A stretch of 64,000 nt of DNA from CAYMGQ01 sp964390055. Its GTDB lineage: Bacteria; Bacillota; Clostridia; Peptostreptococcales; Natronincolaceae. The DNA lies in NCBI GenBank assembly GCA_964390055.1, contig CAYMGQ010000007.1, forward strand, positions 1 through 64,000, read 5' to 3'. Shown one piece after another: positions 1-9,088 of this stretch. Position 1 is the stretch's first letter, and every line of letters starts with the position of its first letter. The notes beneath the pieces are model-generated. The model was given only the letters and a program-made list of their open reading frames with translations. It was not told the origin of the DNA and searched no databases. A program made the translations under genes and the position numbers.

Positions 1-2
1 CA

Positions 3-62
3 TTAGCCTTGCTTGTATTTATAGGGATAAATTTAATTGATAGAGTTTTTACTTATATATAA
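3..62 (+). CDS. 3' end of an upstream membrane protein gene (partial)
   Basis: The first bases read in one frame as a hydrophobic tail, LALLVFIGINLIDRVFTYI, followed by a TAA 25 bases before folE. This resembles the last membrane helix of a protein whose gene begins outside the window. The frame is open from the window edge but is short, so the call rests only on its hydrophobic composition and its position just upstream of the next ribosome binding site. Family unknown. Confidence 0.35.
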   Translation, partial: LALLVFIGINLIDRVFTYI

Positions 63-87
63 TTCAAAGGAAAAAGAGGGGTAAAAA

Positions 88-654
88 ATGGATAAGGTTA
101 AAATAGAAAAGGCAGTGAGGGATATATTGGAAGCAATAGGCGAGAATCCCCATAGAGAAGGGTTAAAGGATACACCCCAAAGGATTGCTCGGATGTACCA
201 GGAGATATTTTCAGGTTTGCAAGAGAATCCTGAGGACCATTTAGATATCTATTTCCAGGATGAAAGGCATGAGGAATTAGTATTGGTCAAGGACATTCCC
301 TTTTATTCGGTATGTGAGCATCACTTGATACCGTTTTATGGGAAAGCACATGTGGGCTATATTCCCAAGAATGGGAAATTGACAGGATTAAGCAAGTTGG
401 CCCGGGTAGTAGACACTGTATCAAAACGGCCCCAACTCCAGGAAAGATTAACCTCTATAATAGCTGATACCATAGTAAAAAAACTTGAACCCCACGGAGT
501 AATTGTTGTAATAGAGGCGGAACATATGTGCATGACCATGAGGGGGGTAAAGAAACCTGGTTCAAAGACAATTACTTCAGTTGTTAGGGGAATATTCCAA
601 AGAGATGTTAAGGCAAGGGCCGAGGCAATGTCTCTGATTAAACTACATGATTAA
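88..654 (+). CDS. folE: GTP cyclohydrolase I
   Basis: Converts GTP to 7,8-dihydroneopterin triphosphate, the first step of tetrahydrofolate (and possibly other pterin) synthesis in the cytoplasm. The 188-residue length is normal for the family. The signature CEHHLIPFYGKAHVGYIP lies at residues 76-93. C76 and H79, with C148 in the later MCMTMRGV motif, are the expected zinc ligands. ATG follows an AGAGGGG ribosome site. It heads the folate operon: its TAA overlaps the region of the folP ribosome site, and folB and folK follow with overlaps, so the four genes are almost surely co-transcribed and translationally coupled. Confidence 0.97.
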   Translation: MDKVKIEKAVRDILEAIGENPHREGLKDTPQRIARMYQEIFSGLQENPEDHLDIYFQDERHEELVLVKDIPFYSVCEHHLIPFYGKAHVGYIPKNGKLTGLSKLARVVDTVSKRPQLQERLTSIIADTIVKKLEPHGVIVVIEAEHMCMTMRGVKKPGSKTITSVVRGIFQRDVKARAEAMSLIKLHD

Positions 655-668
655 TGGAGGGGGACCAT

Positions 669-1526
669 ATGAGAAGAATTACATATAAAAAAAAGGCAAG
701 ACAGGTCCTTAAGTGCGGGGATAGTATACTAAATTTAGGGTCTAGGACATATATTATGGGCATTCTTAATGTTACACCTGATTCCTTTTCTGATGGTGGT
801 AATTATATAGATGTAGAAAAGGCTGTATCCCATGCTAAGGATATGGTCAAAAAAGGAGCAGATATTATAGATATAGGAGGGGAATCAACAAGGCCGGGTT
901 CAGTGGGGATTACTAGTGGGGATGAATTAAAGAGGATACTAGCAGTTTTAAAAAGATTGATTGCAGAAATTGAAATACCAATATCTGTCGATACCTATAA
1001 GGCCCAGGTAGCAGAAAAGGTTTTGCAACTAGGTGTTGAGATGATAAATGATGTGTGGGGTTTACAGAGGGATCCATATATGGCCCAAGTGGTAGGTAAA
1101 TACCAAGTCCCCATTGTTATCATGCATAACCAGAGGGGAAATAAATATAAAAAAGATATAATAGAGGAACTTAAGGATTATTTTGAAACTTCCATTGCCT
1201 TGGCCTTAAAGGGTGGTATAAAAGAGGAAAATATTATCATTGACCCAGGAATAGGTTTTGGCAAGGACCTTAATCAAAATATAGAACTTATGGGGAGACT
1301 AGGAGAATTAACAGATTTAGGGTATCCGATTCTTTTGGGCACTTCTAGAAAGTCTATGATTGGAAAGGTCTTAAATTTACCTGCTAGTGATAGGGTAGAA
1401 GGCACCTTGGCCACTTCTGTAATGGGTATAATTCAAGGAATTGATATTATTAGGGTCCATGATATCCAAGAAAATCTCAGGGCCATTAGATTAACAGATA
1501 GGATTGTGAGGGTAGAAAATGGATAA
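669..1526 (+). CDS. folP: Dihydropteroate synthase
   Basis: Joins p-aminobenzoate to hydroxymethyl-dihydropterin pyrophosphate to give dihydropteroate, the sulfonamide target. TIM-barrel enzyme of 285 residues. Signature motifs are GILNVTPDSFSDGG at residues 31-44, DIGGESTRPG shortly after, then IDPGIGFGKD and GTSRKS, with a C-terminal RVHD. An upstream ATG at 654 overlaps the folE stop, but the ATG at 669 is preceded by GGAGGGGGA and removes five residues not expected in the family, so I use 669. The 3' end overlaps folB by eight bases. Confidence 0.96.
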   Translation: MRRITYKKKARQVLKCGDSILNLGSRTYIMGILNVTPDSFSDGGNYIDVEKAVSHAKDMVKKGADIIDIGGESTRPGSVGITSGDELKRILAVLKRLIAEIEIPISVDTYKAQVAEKVLQLGVEMINDVWGLQRDPYMAQVVGKYQVPIVIMHNQRGNKYKKDIIEELKDYFETSIALALKGGIKEENIIIDPGIGFGKDLNQNIELMGRLGELTDLGYPILLGTSRKSMIGKVLNLPASDRVEGTLATSVMGIIQGIDIIRVHDIQENLRAIRLTDRIVRVENG

Positions 1527-1884
1527 AATAAAGTTAAAGGATTTAGCCTTTTATGCTTACCATGGGGTATTAGCTGAGGAAAAAAAAATAGGGCAAAAAT
1601 TTATTATTGATGTGGAAATACTGGCAGATTTAAGAAAGGCTGGAATTAGCGATGAGGTATCAGATACAATAAATTATGCGCAGGTATATGGAATAATAGA
1701 AAATATAGTAGTGAATAAAAGATTTAATTTACTAGAGGCCCTGGCTGAAAGTATAGCTAATAGTATATTAGACAAGTATCCTATGATTAAGGAGGTAAAT
1801 ATAGGCATAAAAAAACCAGAGGCTCCAATTAAAGGAATATATGATTATGTTGGTGTGGAAATTAGGAGGAGTAACAATGGTTAA
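1519..1884 (+). CDS. folB: Dihydroneopterin aldolase
   Basis: Cleaves 7,8-dihydroneopterin to 6-hydroxymethyl-7,8-dihydropterin and glycolaldehyde. The 121-residue length is typical. The family pattern is clear: AYHGV at 13-17, two glutamates just after, the INYAQVY segment around 51-57 with its conserved tyrosine, and IKKPEAPI at 97-104 carrying the catalytic lysine. It overlaps the end of folP by eight bases and its last codons overlap the folK ribosome site, which points to translational coupling in the folE-folP-folB-folK operon. Confidence 0.95.
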   Translation: MDKIKLKDLAFYAYHGVLAEEKKIGQKFIIDVEILADLRKAGISDEVSDTINYAQVYGIIENIVVNKRFNLLEALAESIANSILDKYPMIKEVNIGIKKPEAPIKGIYDYVGVEIRRSNNG

Positions 1885-2356
1885 GGCATACCTTGGTTTG
1901 GGTAGCAATATGGGGAATAAAAGAGAAAATATTAATAGGGCAGTAGAGCTTTTAGATACTGGAGAAAATATAATAGTAACAGGGCTTTCCTCCTATTATG
2001 AAACGGAGCCAGTTGGTTATCTAGATCAGGACTTATTTTTAAATATTGTTGTTGAAATAAATACTAATCTAGGTCCCTATGAACTTCTTGATTATTGCAA
2101 CAATATAGAGAAGGAATTAAAAAGGAAACGAACTATTACATGGGGACCTAGAACTATAGATATAGATATACTCTGTTATGAAGGCTTTAGCTCCCGGGAG
2201 GATAAATTGTCAGTTCCTCATCCAAGGATGATGGAAAGGGCCTTTGTTATGGTGCCCCTTTATGAATTGACAAAGGATATAATAATTGATGGAATGGCTA
2301 TTAGGGATATAATGCAGGATTTGGATACCCGAGGTATCAGAAAACTGAGTGAATAA
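1877..2356 (+). CDS. folK: 6-hydroxymethyl-7,8-dihydropterin pyrophosphokinase
   Basis: Transfers pyrophosphate from ATP to hydroxymethyl-dihydropterin, supplying the FolP substrate. The protein is 159 residues. It opens with AYLGLGSNMGNK and contains YETEPVGYLDQDLFLN and the metal- and ATP-binding GPRTIDIDIL motif. The frame is open from further upstream inside folB, but ATG 1877 follows AGGAGG at 1864-1869 and matches the family N-terminus. Last gene of the folate operon. No clear hairpin terminator is visible before the convergent aldolase gene. Confidence 0.95.
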   Translation: MVKAYLGLGSNMGNKRENINRAVELLDTGENIIVTGLSSYYETEPVGYLDQDLFLNIVVEINTNLGPYELLDYCNNIEKELKRKRTITWGPRTIDIDILCYEGFSSREDKLSVPHPRMMERAFVMVPLYELTKDIIIDGMAIRDIMQDLDTRGIRKLSE

Positions 2357-2397
2357 TATAAAAATTATGGTCAAATCTAAAGGAGAATTGTATCAGG

Positions 2398-3159
2398 CTA
2401 TTTTTTTATACTTTTAATTTCTTTTAAACATGCCTGGTAAAATAAACTTGTGTCCATACCTATTGTAATATACTGGAAGCCACTTTGGATTTTATTTCTT
2501 GCCTCTTCTCCGCTTGATACAAAAATTCCAGGAGCAATATTATTTTTTCTACAAATATCTACAACTTTTTCAGCTGCATCTTTAATTAAGGGATGATGTA
2601 CCTGTCCAGGGATGCCAAGGGACTGGGACATATCAAAGGGCCCTAGGAAGATAACATCTATTTCAGGAATTTGGGCAATTTCTTCAAGATTATCTAGACT
2701 CTCCCTGTTTTCGCAATGTAAAACTATCATAGTTTCTTTATTAGTATGTTTAAAATAGTCAATTGGTGGGTGAATCCCATAGTCAGAACTACGGGGCATT
2801 GCCAACCCCCTATTTCCTATAGGGAAGTATTTTGAAGATTTTACTATTTGCCTTGCTATAGTTGAATTGTAGACCTGGGGGACCTGGATACCATGAGCAC
2901 CAACATCAAGGGTACGAAGGATAGTGGATTCCATGGTATTGGTAACCCTAGTAATAGGGGTAAGGCCTCTAAGTTCTGCAGCCCTAATTAGGTCTACTGT
3001 TGTTTCTATGGAAAGGGGACCATGTTCTGTATCAATTACAATGAAGTCGAAACCGGCCAATCCCATTATTTCAATTAAGTCCGGAGAATTACAGGTAATG
3101 AAGCTTCCAATGACAGCATCCCCACTTTTCAAGCGTTTTTTTATTTTATTGTCAAACAT
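2398..3159 (-). CDS. HpcH/HpaI-family aldolase/citrate lyase-like protein
   Basis: Class II metal-dependent aldolase of the HpcH/HpaI family (4-hydroxy-2-oxoheptanedioate or 2-keto-3-deoxy-sugar-acid aldolases), 253 residues. The family pattern is intact: GLAGFDFIVIDTEHGP near the N-terminus, RVTNTMESTILRTLDVGAHGIQVP, the RGLAMPRSSDYG loop and IFLGPFDMSQSLGIPG. Members split 2-oxo acids into pyruvate and an aldehyde; the substrate cannot be read from sequence. The frame extends upstream to 3195, but MFDNKIKKRLKSGD, starting at 3159, is preceded by AGGAAGGTG and fits the family N-terminus. It stands alone, convergent with the folate operon. Confidence 0.85.
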   Translation of the reverse strand: MFDNKIKKRLKSGDAVIGSFITCNSPDLIEIMGLAGFDFIVIDTEHGPLSIETTVDLIRAAELRGLTPITRVTNTMESTILRTLDVGAHGIQVPQVYNSTIARQIVKSSKYFPIGNRGLAMPRSSDYGIHPPIDYFKHTNKETMIVLHCENRESLDNLEEIAQIPEIDVIFLGPFDMSQSLGIPGQVHHPLIKDAAEKVVDICRKNNIAPGIFVSSGEEARNKIQSGFQYITIGMDTSLFYQACLKEIKSIKK

Positions 3160-3336
3160 GGTAAAACACCTTCCTTTATAATATTTTTCTTGCAAATCTT
3201 AACTTCTCTATTAAAAGAGCTTATTCCTTTAATTTAGCCAAAGATTTTGGAACTCCTGTACAATCTCTGAATATCATAAAGTATAAGATAGCTAGGTAAT
3301 GAATAGGAGATTGGATTTATAAGGGGTGATGCCAAT

Positions 3337-3942
3337 ATGGGTGGGAAGGCAAATCAGTTTACCATTATAGGAAAAAAACTGATTAAAAGGCGGGCCAGTT
3401 TATATTACCCAAAGATTACAGGGTTAAAGGATATAGGGGTTGAAAAGTTTGTCAACACAACTATAGAGGAAGAAATATACAAGGCTATTGTAGAACTTGG
3501 TTATATAGGGGATTATACTAGGGAGGTGTCCTGTAGTTATAGTGTAAAGTTAAAGACAGCCCGACTTTTAAGTTTATTGTTAGACCTTAAATCCAAGGAG
3601 GGGAAATTTCCCTATAATCAAAGAATCCTAAGGGCATTGAATTTTGATTTGTGTAGGGGACAACTTCTCCAGTTGGAAGATATATTTATTAAAGGACATG
3701 AATACCTTTCTCCCATTAATAGGCATATTAAATCAGAAATTTGCAGAAGGGGTATATCCCTATTGGTGGATTTTGAAACAATAGATATTCAACAGGAATT
3801 TTATTTAACAAGGAATTCTTTATTTATATTTTTCCAATCAAATGAATATACACATTACAAATACGGCATACTGGAGTTTGAAATAAATTATAATAGCTTT
3901 AGGGACTTATTTGACTATACTGGACCAATTAGTGGGATATAA
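3337..3942 (+). CDS. DUF3298/DUF4163-like protein of unknown function
   Basis: A 201-residue soluble protein. The order of segments (a beta-rich N-terminus with YYPKITGLKD, then a lysine-rich middle, FPYNQRILRALNFD, LLQLEDIFIKGHEYLSPI and a C-terminal FFQSNEYTHYKYGILEFEI) resembles the DUF4163/DUF3298 pair of RsiV-like and secreted lysozyme-inhibitor-like proteins. Unlike those it has no signal peptide or membrane segment, so a cytoplasmic location is implied. ATG follows AAGGGGTGATGCC. It lies alone between a divergent aldolase gene and mnmA. Function unknown; the family assignment is by pattern only. Confidence 0.6.
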   Translation: MGGKANQFTIIGKKLIKRRASLYYPKITGLKDIGVEKFVNTTIEEEIYKAIVELGYIGDYTREVSCSYSVKLKTARLLSLLLDLKSKEGKFPYNQRILRALNFDLCRGQLLQLEDIFIKGHEYLSPINRHIKSEICRRGISLLVDFETIDIQQEFYLTRNSLFIFFQSNEYTHYKYGILEFEINYNSFRDLFDYTGPISGI

Positions 3943-4102
3943 AATATTGATTTTCCCTAAAAGTCACATATGGCATAAGTGCAAGTAAGGTATACAATAT
4001 AGATATAAAGATAGAATAATGATAAGATTATAATGAGGCCTTATGGCAATATGGCCTAAAGGCCATGAAAAAGATTTATTTAGGCAAAGGAAGGTTTTCA
4101 AA

Positions 4103-5209
4103 ATGAACAGAGTTAAAAAGGATAGCCAGATAGTGGTTGGTATGTCAGGAGGAGTCGATTCATCAGTTGCGGCCCTTTTATTAAAGGAAGAGGGTTATGA
4201 TGTAATCGGGATTTTTATGAAAAACTGGGATGAAAAAGACAAAGAGGGCAATTGCACAGCAACTGAGGACTATGATGATGTAAGAAGGGTTTGTGATCAG
4301 ATTGACATACCCTATTATACGGTAAATTTTGAAAAAGAATATTGGGATAGGGTCTTTACGTATTTTCTAGAGGAATACAAAAGGGGTAGAACACCAAATC
4401 CTGATGTGATGTGTAATAAGGAAATTAAATTTAAGGCTTTTCTAGAATATGCCTTAAAATTAGGAGGCAAATATCTGGCAACTGGTCACTATGCCCAGAT
4501 TGATTATAGAGGGGGAAAATATAGGCTATTAAGGGGAGAGGATAGGAATAAAGACCAAAGTTATTTCTTAAACACCCTTAATCAATACCAATTATCTAAA
4601 AGTTTATTTCCCATTGGTCATCTAGACAAAAAACAAGTAAGAAAAATAGCAGAGGAGAGAGGGCTGGTCACAGCCAATAAAAAGGATAGCACGGGAATTT
4701 GTTTCATTGGAGAAAGAAACTTCACTGAATTTTTATCCAAGTACCTACCTGCAAAGCCAGGAAAGATTATGGATTTAGCAGGAAATGTAAGGGGACAACA
4801 TAATGGATTAATGTATTATACCTTAGGTCAAAGAAGGGGTTTAGGCATAGGCGGTGGTGGCACAGGCGAGCCATGGTTTGTTGTAAGCAAGGATTTGGAG
4901 AGCAATATTCTTTATGTGGTTCAAGGGGAGCAACACCCTGCCCTATATTCTATTGGGTTAATAGCAACTGATCTTAGTTGGGTTAGCGGAAAAGAACCAG
5001 GATCCAGCTTTGAATGCACTGCCAAATTTAGATATAGACAAAAAGATCAAGAGGTTAGGGTTGAAATAATAGGCTCAGGGGAATGCAGGGTTATCTTCAA
5101 GCAAGCTCAGAAGGCGGTAACTCCTGGTCAGGCTGTAGTTTTCTATGAGAATGAACTTTGTTTAGGCGGGGGCACCATTGACAAAACATTAAAAACACAG
5201 GAGACTTAA
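4103..5209 (+). CDS. mnmA: tRNA-specific 2-thiouridylase
   Basis: Makes 2-thiouridine at wobble position 34 of tRNAs for Lys, Glu and Gln, using ATP and a persulfide sulfur donor. The protein is 368 residues. It has the PP-loop GMSGGVDSSVAALLL at the start, NPDVMCNKEIKF with the first catalytic cysteine and STGICFIGERNF with the second, plus TLGQRRGLGIGG. The frame extends to 4043, but MNRVKKDSQIVVGMSGG at 4103 sits after AAGGAAGG and matches the family start. No dedicated cysteine desulfurase gene is adjacent, so sulfur must come from elsewhere. Confidence 0.95.
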   Translation: MNRVKKDSQIVVGMSGGVDSSVAALLLKEEGYDVIGIFMKNWDEKDKEGNCTATEDYDDVRRVCDQIDIPYYTVNFEKEYWDRVFTYFLEEYKRGRTPNPDVMCNKEIKFKAFLEYALKLGGKYLATGHYAQIDYRGGKYRLLRGEDRNKDQSYFLNTLNQYQLSKSLFPIGHLDKKQVRKIAEERGLVTANKKDSTGICFIGERNFTEFLSKYLPAKPGKIMDLAGNVRGQHNGLMYYTLGQRRGLGIGGGGTGEPWFVVSKDLESNILYVVQGEQHPALYSIGLIATDLSWVSGKEPGSSFECTAKFRYRQKDQEVRVEIIGSGECRVIFKQAQKAVTPGQAVVFYENELCLGGGTIDKTLKTQET

Positions 5210-5241
5210 GATAAGATTATATTATAAGGAGGAGAATTTAT

Positions 5242-6084
5242 TTGAAAAGGGCCAGATATTATGAATTGGTTGAAAATAAAATTCATTGTAAATTATGTCC
5301 CCATAAATGCAAAATATCCCCTACAAAGGTGGGTAAGTGTGGCGTAAGAAAGAATATTAAAAATGAATTATATAGCTTAAATTATGGTAAATTATCAGCT
5401 ATCAATATCGACCCTATTGAAAAGAAACCCCTCTATAAGTTTATGGAAGGTAGCCAAACCCTATCTATAGGAAGTTTTGGTTGTAATTTTGCATGTGCTT
5501 TTTGTCAAAATTATTCCATTTCAAAAGAAATACCTTCAACTATGAAGAAAAGTCCGGAAGAAATAGTAAAAATCACACTAAACCACAAGATACCCTCCAT
5601 ATCATATACTTATAATGAACCTACAATTTTTTACGAGTTTATGCTAGACACGGCAAAGATAGCAAAACACAGGGGATTAAAAAATATTGTGGTAACAAAT
5701 GGTTATATTGAGAAGGAGCCTTTAGAATATTTATTACAATATGTTGACGGAATGAACATTGACCTAAAGGCCTATAGGGATGAGGCCTATAGGAATGTTT
5801 GTGATGGGTCCTTAGAACCGGTTAAAAAATCTATTGAGCTGGCAAATAAGTTTTGCCATCTAGAGGTAACCACATTAATTGTACCGGGGATGAATGATGA
5901 CTTGGAAGAGCTAACTGAATTATTTCAATGGCTAGCATCTGTTGATAAGACAATCCCCATCCACCTATCAAGATATTTTCCTAGATACCAGTGGAAGGAA
6001 CCAGCAACAAGTCCAAGCCTTATGATGGAGGCAAAAAAAATAGCAGAGACTTATCTAACGAATGTTTATTTGGGGAATATATAA
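5242..6084 (+). CDS. amrS: AmmeMemoRadiSam system radical SAM enzyme
   Basis: Radical S-adenosylmethionine enzyme of the pyruvate-formate-lyase-activating-like group that co-occurs with MEMO and AMMECR1 proteins. The protein is 280 residues. The 4Fe-4S motif CNFACAFC is at residues 81-88. A second cysteine cluster, CKLCPHKC at 16-23 with C33, lies at the N-terminus. YTYNEPTIF and the long beta/alpha barrel follow. TTG start at 5242 after AAGGAGGAG. The next gene, 29 bases away, encodes the fused MEMO-AMMECR1 partner, so the full three-part system is present. The reaction and substrate are unknown. Confidence 0.88.
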   Translation: MKRARYYELVENKIHCKLCPHKCKISPTKVGKCGVRKNIKNELYSLNYGKLSAINIDPIEKKPLYKFMEGSQTLSIGSFGCNFACAFCQNYSISKEIPSTMKKSPEEIVKITLNHKIPSISYTYNEPTIFYEFMLDTAKIAKHRGLKNIVVTNGYIEKEPLEYLLQYVDGMNIDLKAYRDEAYRNVCDGSLEPVKKSIELANKFCHLEVTTLIVPGMNDDLEELTELFQWLASVDKTIPIHLSRYFPRYQWKEPATSPSLMMEAKKIAETYLTNVYLGNI

Positions 6085-6113
6085 TTTAAATAGTTATAAA
6101 GGGAGGTAATAGG

Positions 6114-7535
6114 ATGAATAACTTATTGGGATTAGCAATTTCGCCCCATCCTCCAATAATTATACCTGAAATTGGTGGAGGTAGGGAAAGGGAGGCCCAA
6201 GACACAATTGATGGGATGAGAAAAATGGCTAAAAAGGTTGCTGAAAAAAAGCCTGAACTGCTTGTTGTTATAACCCCCCATGGAAATGTGTTTTCAGATG
6301 GCATATGTATATTAGCGGAAGAAGAAATTACAGGTGATATGGGCAACTTTGGAAGACCCCAGATAAAATTAAATAAAACAATTAATATGGATTTAATATC
6401 AAAATTATCTGAGATTTTTAAGGAGGAAAATATTCCAGGAGTCTTCCTAGACCAAAATAAGGGGAAAAGATATAGGGCCAGGGTTGAGATGGATCATGGA
6501 GCCTTTATACCCCTATATTATATTGACCAGTATTGGGAGGATTATGAATTGCTTCATGTAACAATAGGAATGTTAAGCCCCCTAGAGCTATATAGGATCG
6601 GAAAAATTATAAGAGAAACTATAATGGAACTAGGTTTAAAGACAGTTTTTCTAGCTAGTGGCGATATGTCCCATAAACTAAAAGAGGAGGGGCCCTATAG
6701 CTATAATCCTATGGGTAGGGTATTTGATGAGAAAGTAGTTGAGGCCATAGCTGGGGGAGATATTGATGCTATTGTGAATATGCCTAAGGAGGTATATGAA
6801 CCTGCGGGCGAGTGCGGATTAAGGCCCTTTGCTATGGGTTTGGGGAGCTTAGATGGAATGGTTACCAGGTCTAAAGTCTTCTCCTATGAGGGACCCTTTG
6901 GTGTAGGTTATATGACTGCCTTTGTAGAGCCGACAGGAGAAGGAAGTAAAAGTTTTTTAGAAAAGGAAATTAAAAGTTTAGACAAGAAAAACATAAGCAA
7001 AGAAAACCCCTTTATTGCCTTAGCTCGGGCTTCTATTGAACATTGGATAAAATCTGGAATGAGGTTGGTATTTGCTGATATTCGGAATGAATTTCAGGAT
7101 AAAGATTGGACAAAATATGTAGAAAATAAGAGGGCGGGGGCCTTTGTGTCAATACATAAGGATGGACAGCTTAGGGGGTGCATAGGTACAATTAAACCCA
7201 CACAAGCAAATGTGGCTGAAGAGCTTATAAGAAATGCTATTCAAGCATCTAGTTCAGATAGTAGGTTTAACCCTATAGAGGAAGAGGAATTGCCTCTATT
7301 GGATATAAAGGTGGATATTTTACATGAAATCGAGCCCATAAAAAGTTTGGAGGAATTAGATATCAAAAAATATGGGGTTATAGTAGAAGCTGGATATAAA
7401 CGGGGTTTATTATTGCCTAATCTTGAGGGGGTAAACACTGTTAAAGACCAGGTGGATATAGCTAAGAGAAAAGCAGGGATTACTTTTAGGGAAAAGTACA
7501 AACTTTATCGTTTTGAGGTAACAAGATATGAATAA
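6114..7535 (+). CDS. AmmeMemoRadiSam system fused protein B/A (MEMO-AMMECR1)
   Basis: A 473-residue fusion. Residues about 1-270 form a MEMO/LigB-like dioxygenase-fold domain with H12 in SPHPP, H56 in ITPHGN, MDHGAF at 126-131, GDMSH at 183-187 and C234 in GECGLRPF; the two histidines and the cysteine correspond to the MEMO metal site. Residues about 298-473 form an AMMECR1 domain with the hallmark LRGCIG at 353-358. The two domains are separate proteins in many organisms. Together with the upstream radical SAM enzyme it makes a two-gene operon, 29 bases apart and ended by the hairpin at 7552-7591. Biochemical role unknown. Confidence 0.88.
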   Translation: MNNLLGLAISPHPPIIIPEIGGGREREAQDTIDGMRKMAKKVAEKKPELLVVITPHGNVFSDGICILAEEEITGDMGNFGRPQIKLNKTINMDLISKLSEIFKEENIPGVFLDQNKGKRYRARVEMDHGAFIPLYYIDQYWEDYELLHVTIGMLSPLELYRIGKIIRETIMELGLKTVFLASGDMSHKLKEEGPYSYNPMGRVFDEKVVEAIAGGDIDAIVNMPKEVYEPAGECGLRPFAMGLGSLDGMVTRSKVFSYEGPFGVGYMTAFVEPTGEGSKSFLEKEIKSLDKKNISKENPFIALARASIEHWIKSGMRLVFADIRNEFQDKDWTKYVENKRAGAFVSIHKDGQLRGCIGTIKPTQANVAEELIRNAIQASSSDSRFNPIEEEELPLLDIKVDILHEIEPIKSLEELDIKKYGVIVEAGYKRGLLLPNLEGVNTVKDQVDIAKRKAGITFREKYKLYRFEVTRYE

Positions 7536-7551
7536 AGGGGCAAATAGTAAT

Positions 7552-7591
7552 AAAATAGGTTTGAAACTCCAAGGAGTTTCAAACCTATTTT
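7552..7591. terminator. Bidirectional terminator, 19-bp perfect stem
   Basis: Arms 7552-7570 and 7573-7591 are perfect complements with only two bases between them, flanked by T-rich sequence on one side and A-rich on the other. It serves the MEMO-AMMECR1 gene on the plus strand and the deacetylase on the minus strand, whose stop codon lies inside the stem. Confidence 0.9.
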
Positions 7592-8790
7592 ATTTTATTT
7601 AAAAAACCAGCTATACTATCCTTATAGTCCATTCTAATTCTCTTTAAATCGTACATTCCTTGAGCCTTATTTGCCTTACCATAGCTCGTTCTTACAGCGG
7701 TTTTATAGCCTAGGTTTTTTAATGTTTGTCTAGCATAAGGAGTTACACCCCCAATGGGGTAACAAAAATGTTCTATGGGAACCCCTAAGGTATCTTGCAG
7801 GAATTTTTGAGAAACCTTCCATTCCTCTAAGACTTTATCATTACTATTATATCTAGCATCCATATGTGTAACACTATGACTTCCTATTTCCATACCAGCA
7901 TTATACATTTTTTGCAAGCCTTCCCTTGTTCTTATGGTGTCTGTACCTACCATAGAGGTAATAATATAAAAAGTTCCCGTCATCCCCCTCTTACTCATTT
8001 CCTTGTAGGCAAAATTATAATGAGAAGCATAGCCGTCATCAAAAGTTAGAACAATAGGTTTTGCAGGTAATGGGGTCTTATTATTCCAGTGCTTATGCAA
8101 TTGCTCCATTGTTATTGTACTATAGCCCTTTTCCTTTAAAGCATCTAACTGTTTTTTAAAATTTTCTTGGCTTACATATAGGCCAGTTGGGCCATTTTTA
8201 GGTAAGGGATTGATTTCGTGATACATTAATATAGGTATATTAGCTTTATTTATATAGGCAGGTCTCTGAGGTTTTTGAGGGCTATCTAATCTTTGAGATA
8301 TTTCTAGTAGTTCATCCTTTGATAGTATTTTGCTTGGATTTATATTTCCATTAGAATCCGTTTTTAAAATCCCCTCGCTATATAGCTTTAATATATTTCG
8401 ATTTGCACTATCCCCTATATGGGACCTATAATACTGGTAGTTATTATATGTAAGTTCTAGTTCTGGAGCCAGTATATCTGCCAATTCCTTAACTGTGATA
8501 TCTCTATCCCTTAAGGAATATTTGTATATGATTGAATCCCTTTCTTGCATCACGTCTTCAACCATGGGTAATTCCATTAGATTAATCCCATCAAGATTAA
8601 TTTTTTTCCCTCCTAATTCATCTTCATATAAGGGGGGTCTATAGGGTCCATATATCTCGGAAAAAAACTCAAAGATTTCCTTAATCAAATCCTTTTGTAT
8701 TTCCATCCTATCTTGTGCCATTGATATATTAATACTATTTACTAAAACAAATATTAATATGGTAATCATAAGCAAATATTTTTTCCTCAT
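7585..8790 (-). CDS. Secreted polysaccharide deacetylase (NodB homology)
   Basis: A 401-residue exported protein. Residues 1-25 form a signal peptide ending near AQ. An S-layer-homology-like piece (LYSEGILKTDSNGNINPSK) lies around 137-154. The NodB deacetylase domain runs from about 185 to the end, with MYHEI at 189-193, catalytic and metal TFDDGY at 249-254 and HSVTH at 305-309. It should remove acetyl groups from peptidoglycan or another cell-wall glycan outside the cell. ATG on the minus strand is at 8790. It stands alone, convergent with the MEMO-AMMECR1 operon and sharing its terminator. Only one partial SLH repeat is visible, so wall anchoring is uncertain. Confidence 0.87.
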   Translation of the reverse strand: MRKKYLLMITILIFVLVNSINISMAQDRMEIQKDLIKEIFEFFSEIYGPYRPPLYEDELGGKKINLDGINLMELPMVEDVMQERDSIIYKYSLRDRDITVKELADILAPELELTYNNYQYYRSHIGDSANRNILKLYSEGILKTDSNGNINPSKILSKDELLEISQRLDSPQKPQRPAYINKANIPILMYHEINPLPKNGPTGLYVSQENFKKQLDALKEKGYSTITMEQLHKHWNNKTPLPAKPIVLTFDDGYASHYNFAYKEMSKRGMTGTFYIITSMVGTDTIRTREGLQKMYNAGMEIGSHSVTHMDARYNSNDKVLEEWKVSQKFLQDTLGVPIEHFCYPIGGVTPYARQTLKNLGYKTAVRTSYGKANKAQGMYDLKRIRMDYKDSIAGFLNKIK

Positions 8791-9088
8791 TTAAAATCCC
8801 AGTTGATAATTTCCCTAAAGGCATGTAGAAATTTTAACTGGTCTTCCCTCCTATTCTTTATTAGATTTTGCTATTCATGGTTTCAATCCATTATACTATG
8901 CATTTTAATAAAATAAAACAAAAAAATTCCCATTAGGGTTTATTTAAAAACTAAGTTTTAAAATCAATCTTATATTTAATATATAAACTTGCTATAGTTA
9001 CATGGCAATTGGCTGCTAGCATAAACAGTAAAAGCGTGATTAGGCAAATAGAGATTAATCACGCTTTCAGTAGTTAACTTTAATAAAA
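8791..9088. other. Intergenic region
   Basis: About 300 AT-rich bases between two minus-strand genes. The only clear element is the hairpin at 9031-9067 that ends the AraC gene. The remainder should hold the deacetylase promoter; I cannot assign -35 and -10 boxes with confidence. Confidence 0.4.
9031..9067 (-). terminator. Hairpin downstream of the AraC gene
   Basis: Arms 9031-9042 (AAAGCGTGATTA) and 9056-9067 are a perfect 12-bp inverted repeat with a 13-base loop, 22 bases past the AraC stop codon. On the minus strand it is followed by a short T-rich stretch, so it is probably an intrinsic terminator. Confidence 0.65.
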
